Source of the DNA: Saprospiraceae bacterium
GTDB lineage: Bacteria > Bacteroidota > Bacteroidia > Chitinophagales > Saprospiraceae
Length of the DNA stretch: 14,655 nt
Direction of reading: 5' to 3'
Assembly: GCA_013002625.1 (NCBI GenBank)
Contig: JABDJE010000238.1
Span: forward strand, 1 to 14,655
Shown: in pieces, positions 1 to 6,700 of the stretch
How positions within the stretch are numbered: position 1 is the stretch's first letter
How the letters are laid out: the number at the start of each line of letters is the position of its first letter
The notes under the pieces: generated by a model
Databases searched by the model: none
The model's input: only the letters and a program-made list of their open reading frames with translations
Told to the model about the DNA's origin: nothing
Position numbers and translations under genes: made by a program

Positions 1-570
1 ATGTTTTTGCGATTTGGAATAAAGTATCTCTGTGGGCTGAAAGCTTTGTAATAGTTTTGTTATGGATTGTGCAGGGCCTTCATGGGCGATGAATTCTCCT
101 GTTGAAATATCGAGAAAGGCCACCCCGATTCGGTCGCCAGATTCAAAAATGGAAGCAAGAAAGTTGTTTTTTTCGGCTTCAAGAATACCATCACTGATAG
201 TAACCCCGGGCGTAACAACTTCTGTAACATCGCGTTTTACAATTTTCTTTTCCTTACTTGGTTTTTCAAGTTGTTCGCAAATGGCAACCCTGTAACCCGC
301 TTTTACCAGCTTTGGTAAATAGTTATCAAGACTATGGTGTGGGAACCCGGCAAGTTCAACATCTGAGCCGCCATTATTTCGAGATGTCAATACAATACCC
401 AGTATACGTGAGCTTTTGACTGCGTCTTCACCAAAAGTTTCATAAAAGTCTCCAACTCTGAACAACAATATTGCATCGGGATGCTTTTGTTTTACTTCAA
501 AATATTGTTTCATCAAAGGGGTTATCTTCTTTGATGGAGACTTTTTTTGCCCTGCCTTTGTCTTAGCCAC
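1..570 (-). CDS. mutS: DNA mismatch repair protein MutS, N-terminal part (runs off left edge)
   Basis: MutS recognises mismatched or looped bases in newly replicated DNA and starts methyl-independent mismatch repair with MutL in the cytoplasm. Only the first 190 codons are in the window. Visible are the mismatch-binding domain I with the Phe-x-Glu wedge in RVGDFYETFGEDA (F42, E44), the AGFPHHSLDNYLPKLV and GYRVAICEQLE stretches (about 74-102), the RDVTEVVTPGVT segment (about 113-124), and the start of the connector domain with FLDISTGEF (about 142-150). The ATPase domain lies outside. The start is taken as GTG at 570: an in-frame TAA lies immediately before it, and the Lys-rich lead-in before ITPLMKQY resembles the usual MutS N-terminus. 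The next ATG (residue 20) falls inside that conserved stretch, so it is less likely. The gene is divergent from rpsP, and no terminus-side neighbour is visible. Confidence 0.96.
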   Translation of the reverse strand, partial: MAKTKAGQKKSPSKKITPLMKQYFEVKQKHPDAILLFRVGDFYETFGEDAVKSSRILGIVLTSRNNGGSDVELAGFPHHSLDNYLPKLVKAGYRVAICEQLEKPSKEKKIVKRDVTEVVTPGVTISDGILEAEKNNFLASIFESGDRIGVAFLDISTGEFIAHEGPAQSITKLLQSFQPTEILYSKSQKH

Positions 571-647
571 TTATTCTTAGATTGGTGAATCACGAATTTA
601 CGGAGATAGTGAAATATATTTAATTAATGTTGTAATTAAGATTAGAC

Positions 648-677
648 TTGAATAATCAAGTAAAATATATATCTTTG
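648..677 (+). promoter_or_regulatory. Bacteroidota-type promoter for rpsP
   Basis: TTG at 648-650 is followed after exactly 19 bases by TATCTTTG at 670-677. This fits the -33/-7 consensus TTG-N19-TAnnTTTG recognised by the primary sigma factor of Bacteroidota. The inferred transcription start is around 682-684, which leaves a leader of about 63-65 bases before the rpsP ATG at 747. No comparably good element faces mutS. The nearest is TATATTTC on the minus strand at 611-618, with one mismatch and no TTG at the right distance. Confidence 0.8.
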
Positions 678-681
678 CGCC

Positions 682-744
682 GTTAAAATTCTGATGCTCG
701 GTAAGCGAGGTAGTCAGGAATGGATTAACCAATTAAATTTTAAC
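682..744 (+). promoter_or_regulatory. Possible folded 5' leader of rpsP
   Basis: Nine bases near the predicted transcript 5' end (GTTAAAATT, 682-690) are perfectly complementary to nine bases just before the start codon (AATTTTAAC, 736-744). Between them, CTGA 691-694 can pair with TCAG 714-717, and inside that CTCG 697-700 can pair with CGAG 706-709. The outer stem would hide the region directly upstream of the ATG. Regulation of ribosomal protein genes through leader structure is common in bacteria, but no known motif is recognised here. The outer stem is AT-only apart from one pair and could be chance. Confidence 0.35.
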
Positions 745-746
745 TT

Positions 747-1409
747 ATGCCAGTAAAAATAAGACTTGCCAGAAGAGGTCGTAAAAAAAGACCTTACTAC
801 CACATCGTCGTAGCAGACTCACGTGCTCCTAGAGACGGAAAATTTATCGAAAATATAGGCTTTTATAATCCCATGACAGTACCTGCTAGTATTGACCTAG
901 ACAGGGACAAAGCTTATGAATGGATATCAAAAGGTGCACAACCAACGGATACTGCCAGAGCTATTCTTAAGTTTAAAGGTGTATACTTTAAGAAACATCT
1001 CATGAGAGGTGTTGCCAAAGGTGCATTGACTGAAGAAAAAGCGAATGAAATGTATGAAGCATGGATCGCTGAAAAAGAAGCTAAGGTAGAGGCCCGTAAA
1101 GCAGACACTGCCAGGGAAAGAGAAAACTTCTGGAAAATGGTCTCAGGTGAAATAAAACCACCTAAGAAAGTTGCCAATGAAGAAGCTGCTGAAGCATTTA
1201 GAGAGACCGAAGAAGAAGGTGAAGCGGCAGAAGCTAACGCTGAGGCACCGGCTGAGGAAACTGCTGTAGAGGCAGAAGCACCAGCAGAAGAAGCTGCTCC
1301 TGAAGCAGAAGCTCCTGCGGAAGAAGCTACAGCGGAAGCTGAGGCTCCGGCAGAAGAAGCTGCTCCTGAAGCAGAAGCTCCTGCGGAAGATACGAAGGAA
1401 GAAGAGTAA
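747..1409 (+). CDS. rpsP: 30S ribosomal protein S16 with long acidic repeat tail
   Basis: S16 binds 16S rRNA in the body of the 30S subunit and aids its assembly. The conserved core is residues 1 to about 82, with the typical MPVKIRLARRGRKKRPYYHI start, VVADSRAPRDGKFIE and the GAQPTDTAR motif. Many S16 proteins end near 80-90 residues, whereas this one has 220. Residues about 83-140 form a charged, probably helical extension seen in Bacteroidota. Residues 164-215 are a low-complexity Ala/Glu/Pro tract of 11-residue units (EAEAPAEEAAP type). The N-terminus is the family start, so the ATG is secure. In many bacteria rpsP sits with rimM, trmD and rplS, which are absent here; the gene has its own promoter and is followed by a strong hairpin, so it is probably monocistronic or only partly read through. 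Confidence 0.97.
   Translation: MPVKIRLARRGRKKRPYYHIVVADSRAPRDGKFIENIGFYNPMTVPASIDLDRDKAYEWISKGAQPTDTARAILKFKGVYFKKHLMRGVAKGALTEEKANEMYEAWIAEKEAKVEARKADTARERENFWKMVSGEIKPPKKVANEEAAEAFRETEEEGEAAEANAEAPAEETAVEAEAPAEEAAPEAEAPAEEATAEAEAPAEEAAPEAEAPAEDTKEEE
1236..1391 (+). repeat. In-frame 33-bp tandem repeat in the rpsP tail
   Basis: This stretch encodes about four and a half copies of an 11-residue unit: NAEAPAEETAV, EAEAPAEEAAP, EAEAPAEEATA, EAEAPAEEAAP and EAEAPAED. At DNA level, 41 bases at 1284-1324 are repeated exactly at 1350-1390, a 66-bp period (two units). The exact identity suggests recent duplication of a two-unit block. The tract stays in frame and is strongly acidic. Confidence 0.85.
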
Positions 1410-1470
1410 TAGATATCGACACAAGGCAGACAACATTTTGATTGTGTTGTCGACTAAAATATTAATCAAG

Positions 1471-1502
1471 AAACCTAGTAAAACTGATGTTTTACTAGGT
1501 TT
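1471..1502 (+). terminator. Strong hairpin after rpsP
   Basis: AAACCTAGTAAAAC (1471-1484) and GTTTTACTAGGTTT (1489-1502) form a perfect 14-bp stem closing a TGAT loop. The 3' arm ends in TTT, but no long T-run follows. It most likely ends rpsP transcription, and its symmetry lets it act on either strand. It lies 23 bases before the next start codon, so it could also act as an attenuator for the downstream gene. A smaller stem, GACAACA/TGTTGTC at 1429-1435 and 1445-1451, precedes it. Confidence 0.65.
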
Positions 1503-1525
1503 CATAATATTAAAACCACTTTATC

Positions 1526-2914
1526 ATGGAAGATCTTAACAAAAACTATGTTTCCGAATTAGAGGCTATAAAAGCTCAAATTCAAGCTTCAGAAGAACTA
1601 GCGAAATTCCTCGAAGACGAAGAAGATGATGATTATAGAAATTTGGTTCAAGCTTATGAAGGACCAATTAACACCTTATACGAAACTGTAGCCAATGATC
1701 ATCCATTACAATTGGTCGCTTTTGAAGAGTATCTCTTAGATGAAGGGTTTGAAGGCCTATACCTTCCAAGAGTTTTGGGATACTCTGTTCTACGTGGCAG
1801 AATCAACGACAGCGTCAAATACTACAGACCTCAGAACCACTTCAAGAACATACTTGAAAAAATCATCAACTCTTCCAACTTCGAACAGATCAAACAAAGA
1901 ATTGGTCAATCCATTCAAATTGGTTTTGCCTTAAGCAGTGATATTTGGATCACAAACATCATTGAATCTATTACCAACAAAAAGGTTAAATCATTTCTTC
2001 AAACCCAAAAACTCTTAAAATACAGAGACCAAGTTCAGCGTAACTCAGCCCTTGTTAAATTCAGAAAACAATTCCAGAGCTTAAACTTTCAAACGGCAGT
2101 TTTTCCTCAGACAGCCTCTGAACTATTGTTGGAAGCTGGACCGCTGAAAGACTTTCTTGTATATCGCGCGCAGCCAGGGTTTAACAATGAGAATATAAAG
2201 CCTCAAATGAAGCAACTTATTGCCAATGAGGTATTGTTTGAAAGTCCGGATTTCTTTGAATTATGCATTTTGATTGGATTACATTATGACATGGATGATG
2301 AAGGTCAGAAATTGCTGACGAAAGCCTTGAATGCAATTAGAAATTCTGATAATGATCAAGTTGAAGAAAAGTTCTTCACATACATCAACGACCATGACGA
2401 AGACATAAAAGGTATTAGTGTCCGTGCTGAAAAAAGAATTGCCAGCCTCATAGATCGTTCAATTGAAGATGGTATTTCAGCATATTACAATATGTTGGAC
2501 ACAGTGATCGCCAAAGGTTATGTGCACACCGATGCAATCAATGACGTAAGAGAATATTATTATAAGCATGAAGGATTATCGATTGAGAATGAATCCATTC
2601 GTCGATCAATTCTTGCCAAATTGGGTCAGTTCCTTAACAACTTGGAAGTAACAGACTACCACGAATATTTTGAAATAAATAAAATATTTACTTCCTATAT
2701 GGAAGTTTTCAGCAACCAAAAATTCAATCAGGAATTGAAAACATTGAGTTTGAAGTTCATCAAAAAATGTCTTAAAAATTATAAAGACAAACGATCGAAG
2801 GAATATCAGGAAATCAAAAAATTTGTAAAAATTACATTTGTTGATTTCGGATTTATGACGGACAAGCAGGTTACAGAGTTATTCAAAACTAAGCGTAAGC
2901 CAAAAACGGTCTGA
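1526..2914 (+). CDS. Unrecognised cytoplasmic protein, 462 residues
   Basis: I do not recognise this family. There is no signal peptide or membrane segment, so it is probably cytoplasmic. The sequence looks almost entirely helical and highly charged. An acidic cluster (FLEDEEDDDY) lies at residues 29-37, aromatic-rich segments occur at about 60-100 (FEEYLLDEGFEGLYLPR, 66-82), and the C-terminus is basic (KTKRKPK). A stretch around 208-260 (AGPLKDFLVYRAQPGF and PDFFELCILIGLHYDMDDEG) alternates helices in a way compatible with HEAT- or TPR-like repeats, but no repeat consensus is evident. No catalytic motif such as Walker A, HxH or a Cys cluster was seen. Codon usage resembles the neighbours, so nothing points to recent transfer. 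The gene stands between two terminator-like hairpins and is probably its own unit, though no good TAnnTTTG promoter is visible upstream. Confidence 0.88.
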   Translation: MEDLNKNYVSELEAIKAQIQASEELAKFLEDEEDDDYRNLVQAYEGPINTLYETVANDHPLQLVAFEEYLLDEGFEGLYLPRVLGYSVLRGRINDSVKYYRPQNHFKNILEKIINSSNFEQIKQRIGQSIQIGFALSSDIWITNIIESITNKKVKSFLQTQKLLKYRDQVQRNSALVKFRKQFQSLNFQTAVFPQTASELLLEAGPLKDFLVYRAQPGFNNENIKPQMKQLIANEVLFESPDFFELCILIGLHYDMDDEGQKLLTKALNAIRNSDNDQVEEKFFTYINDHDEDIKGISVRAEKRIASLIDRSIEDGISAYYNMLDTVIAKGYVHTDAINDVREYYYKHEGLSIENESIRRSILAKLGQFLNNLEVTDYHEYFEINKIFTSYMEVFSNQKFNQELKTLSLKFIKKCLKNYKDKRSKEYQEIKKFVKITFVDFGFMTDKQVTELFKTKRKPKTV

Positions 2915-2954
2915 TCCACTTATCGAATAAAACAGAAAAATCGTAGAATATGTA

Positions 2955-2990
2955 TAGCCTGAGCGTTGCGCTTGGGCTATCTTTGTTTTA
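2955..2990 (+). terminator. Rho-independent terminator after the 462-residue gene
   Basis: TAGCCTGAGCG (2955-2965) and CGCTTGGGCTA (2969-2979) form an 11-bp stem with two G-U pairs and a TTG loop, followed by the T-rich TCTTTGTTTT. It sits 40 bases past the stop codon at 2914 and only 12 bases before the next start codon. Confidence 0.75.
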
Positions 2991-3002
2991 TAGTTAACGC
3001 TA

Positions 3003-3743
3003 ATGATATCAGATATAATTAGATCCTTTAATGCTTACGGTCGATCCGTTAATTATTTATTCAAACCCTGGTCTATCAAGTATGTAATTGCATCAGGCTT
3101 GTTGAGTCTTTTGACACTTGTCGCTTTTATATTGGTGATTTACTTCTATGGTGATAATTTAATTGACAGTTTGTTTCTGGCCTTAACACCTAAGGCTTTA
3201 AGTATTGAGTGGCTCGTCGTCGTATTTGAATGGTTGACGCGTATACTGCTCTGGTTAGGCTTGATCTTTATTTTTAAATACATCGTATTGATCATTACAG
3301 CGCCTATAATGAGTTTATTATCAGAAAGCGTCGAAATTCACCTGACCTCCAACACAATCCCTCAATTAGGCTTTAAAGATCAGATTAAAAGTATGGTGAG
3401 AGGGACAAGACTTGCCCTTAGTAATGTCGTTCGTGAAATATTGATTACCATCCCGACCCTTTTACTCAGCTTCATCCCCGGATTTGCACTTTTCACAACA
3501 CCTTTCCTTTTGGTTGTACAATCCTATTATGCAGGATTTGGCAACTTCGACTTTTTTATGGAAAGAAGGTACAATATTCGTGAGAGTCGAATTTTCATGA
3601 ACAGGCACCGTGGCTTAGCGATCGGAAATGGTTTTTTATTCCTGTCGTTTTTATTGGTTCCTATTGTAGGGGTACTCTTATCACCGCCATTATCAACCAT
3701 TGCTGCAACGGTTGCATCTTTAGATTTAATGGATAACGATTAG
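3003..3743 (+). CDS. EI24/CysZ-like integral membrane protein
   Basis: This protein matches the EI24 domain family, which includes the bacterial sulfate permease CysZ, though many members have no known substrate. Membrane segments are predicted at about 27-49, 71-98, 144-172 (longer, possibly re-entrant as in CysZ) and 208-228. Family-like features are the FNAYGRSVNYLFKPW start, ITAPIMSLLSE (98-108), and the SYYAGFGNFDFFMERRYN segment (174-191) followed by a conserved-looking arginine-rich RIFMNRHRG loop (196-204). The length of 246 is close to CysZ. No cysteine biosynthesis gene is nearby, so a sulfate role is not supported by context; EI24-domain protein is the safer name. Its last 18 bases overlap the end of the convergent adhesin gene. 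Confidence 0.8.
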   Translation: MISDIIRSFNAYGRSVNYLFKPWSIKYVIASGLLSLLTLVAFILVIYFYGDNLIDSLFLALTPKALSIEWLVVVFEWLTRILLWLGLIFIFKYIVLIITAPIMSLLSESVEIHLTSNTIPQLGFKDQIKSMVRGTRLALSNVVREILITIPTLLLSFIPGFALFTTPFLLVVQSYYAGFGNFDFFMERRYNIRESRIFMNRHRGLAIGNGFLFLSFLLVPIVGVLLSPPLSTIAATVASLDLMDND

Positions 3744-6700
3744 TGCTTGTACAATGCGTTTGTTATTCTGCATTTGAAGATTAATATAATAGAAACCGGA
3801 AGGCACCGCCGAAATGTTAAGTCTATAGTCTTCAGAAACTTTTACTGGGTCCAACTTAAATCGATTACCTAGCACATCTATCAATTCAGCTGAAATAAGT
3901 TGAGAGGTCATACCTGTAATAAATACCAAATCCTGTCCAGGATTTGGATGAATTGAAATTGTTTCACTGATATCATCAGTGCTGTTAATCAAGTCGAGGG
4001 TAAACATAGTGTCAAGGGCACAGCCATTGCTATCAATGATTTGTAGGTTATAATCTCCCATCGCTAAACCTTGAGCTACAGAATCAACACCAACAGGTGG
4101 AGACCAGACAAATTGATAAGGCCGCATACCTCCAAATGGTTGGACCTCAATTGATCCTAAAGACTGTTCTGTAGGATGCGTAAGGATGGCATTCAATTCT
4201 AAATCAGGTGGGCTGGTTACCATAATATTTTGTCCATTAAGCATGCACCCATGCTTATCGCTTAGATTAAAACTGTATAATCCATTCTTCAAGTTTGAAA
4301 TGGACGTGCCTGATGCCCCATTTGACCATTCAACTGAATAGGGTGTAGTTCCTCCTTCAATATCTATAGATATGACACCAAGCGCATCACCGAAGCAAAT
4401 ATTGTCGACAATCTGCTCTATTGTATATTGCAATTCTTCTGGTTCCGATATTATGATTGAGTCAGCTATCCCAACACATCCTTCACTATCGGTAATCGTA
4501 AGATTATATTTTCCAGCTTTAAGGCCATAAATTGTATCAGCTACAATATCTTTTACTTCCTGACTACCATTGCTCCAATTGAAATCCACTGGAAGAAGGA
4601 CACCGGTGGATACAGCACTGACCGCAGCCAAAGAGTCGCCAAAACACAGGTTCTCCTGCACTTCAGTTAAAGCAATATTAATTGGAATGTTTTCATTAAA
4701 TATTTCAAAAGTCTGCGGCTTGGACTTACAACCAAAGTTATCAACAACCGTAAGGAAGTACAATCCAGGACCTAAGCTGTCCAGAAAGGGTTCTGAATTA
4801 GCTTCTGATTCGTTTATACTCCAATTGTACACATATGGAGGATTACCGCCTTGAGCAGACACCTCAATGTAGCCTTTTGTACTCCCTACGCAGTTGACGG
4901 TATTGATCGAATCTAGAGTAATCTTAACTGGATCTGGTTCATTGATTGTAATACTGGAAAGCACAGCAGTACAGGCATTGAAATCTGATACAGTGAGGTT
5001 ATACACACCTGCTTTAACATTAAATATATCTTCAGAAAAACTACCATTTGACCAAAGGTAAGTATAGGGTTTGGTGCCTCCTTCAACTGCAATGTCAACG
5101 AAAGAGTCAAATCCTCCAGGGCAAGTGATATGCTCAATATTATCTACTCTGCCCAAAAGTGAATCTGGTTCTGAAACCAAGATATCTGACAAAATAGATT
5201 GACATCCATCTGTATCTTCGATTGTAACACTGTAGACTCCCGCTTGAAGATTCGTTATCAGGAAAGTGCTGTCTCCGGTATTCCATCTTATAGAATAGGG
5301 TAGATTACCCCCATTTGCGGCCAATTGCAATAGGCCATTTGAACTACCAAAGCACGAGACATCCCGCCTCAATGCAATCCCCGCTGTTATAGGATCACCA
5401 TGATTTAATTCTATGGGGTCAGTTGTAATCGAACAATTCTGATTATCGCTTATCGTTGCAACATATGAACCGGAACTTAATGCCGAGCGCTGCAATCCTG
5501 TCTCTCCATCATTCCAGATAGCTGAGTAATTGCCAGAGCCGCCCGCAACAGCCAATTCAATTTGACCATTATTGATTCCAGAACATCTTGGATTCTCAAG
5601 ACCAATAACATTATAAATCAATGCTTCTCTGGAATCCAGGACAATAGGACCCAATGCTTCACTACAGCCATTACCATCGGTTATTGTAGCGTAATATACG
5701 CCAGCTGCCAATCCATTCAGGACGGTACCTGAAGCGCCGGTAGACCAATTCACCTCCACTGGATTCGTTGCTTGTAATATGGTTAATTCGATTCGGCCAT
5801 CCATTGCACCGGCACAAGACTCATCTGTTTGCAGTAATATGCTTAATTGAATATCATCGGGCGATGCATCATCGGCATTACCGCTGCAATTTTCATCCAT
5901 GCCATTACAAGGAATTTCAAAGGCATCTGGGTTAATATTAAAATTAGAATCATCGCAATCCAGATTATTGGTGACATATCCCGATGGCAATACCGAAGAG
6001 CAAGAGATGATGAATTTATCTGCTGTGCCAAAGCCATCTTGGTCTGCATCAAAATAATACTTAGCAGCTTCTACTGTGTCGCTTCCAATCAACTTGATGT
6101 GATCGAGGGCAATATCGCCCCTCAAGGCTCCCATTGGATTGCTTGCGCTAAATCTTAACCTTCCATAGTCAAACGAAGGCACTTCAACTGACTGAAAATG
6201 CCAGACATTACCTTGGTCTCCAGAAATATTCAGCAGGCTTTGCCATTGCGCCGAGTCTTGGGAATATTCAAGGCTTAGTGTTCCTACATCCTGGCCATAC
6301 ATATGATAATAAAATGAAAGGCTGCATTGAACATCCGCATCATTCTGTAGACAATCACTTATTAAGTTGACGGCATTCAATGCATTGCAATTGGCAGGCT
6401 GATTTTCAACATATATATATCTGCCTCTCATATTCTTGTCCCCTTCAGGTCCAGTAAAACTCGTCAATGTAGGTCCCAGATTGACGATCCATTCAGCATC
6501 ATCATCTGTATCATTGGACCAGATACCTCCCAGCGCACAAGGAAGATCACAAACAGCCTGGCATAGTGATTCATCATCAAAATCAGTTAGTGAATTTGCA
6601 TTCGCACAACTTGTTGTGAAATAATACACACAACTTACTGGCGAATTTGATTCTTCATCACATTGAGCAAATACTGTTAATTCATAATCTGTCTCAGGTT

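Noticed and set aside
62..295. Plus-strand open frame opposite the mutS start
   Set aside because: The minus-strand frame gives clear MutS sequence throughout; the plus-strand product is a shadow.
611..618. mutS promoter candidate TATATTTC on the minus strand
   Set aside because: It has one mismatch in the key G and no TTG at 19-20 bases upstream, too weak to list as a feature.
914..1505. Minus-strand open frames opposite rpsP, one rich in Cys, Ser, Phe and Arg
   Set aside because: They mirror the GC-biased Glu/Ala repeat tail of rpsP on the other strand and have no start context or family resemblance.
3704..3716. Palindrome TGCAACGGTTGCA near the end of the EI24-like gene, a possible terminator for the adhesin transcript
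   Set aside because: The stem is only five to six base pairs, lies inside coding sequence and has no T-run on either strand.
3978..5849. Repeats of about 230-260 bp that might suggest a DNA-level repeat array
   Set aside because: They are diverged coding repeats (SprB type) with conserved protein motifs rather than identical DNA units, and there is no spacer pattern as in CRISPR.
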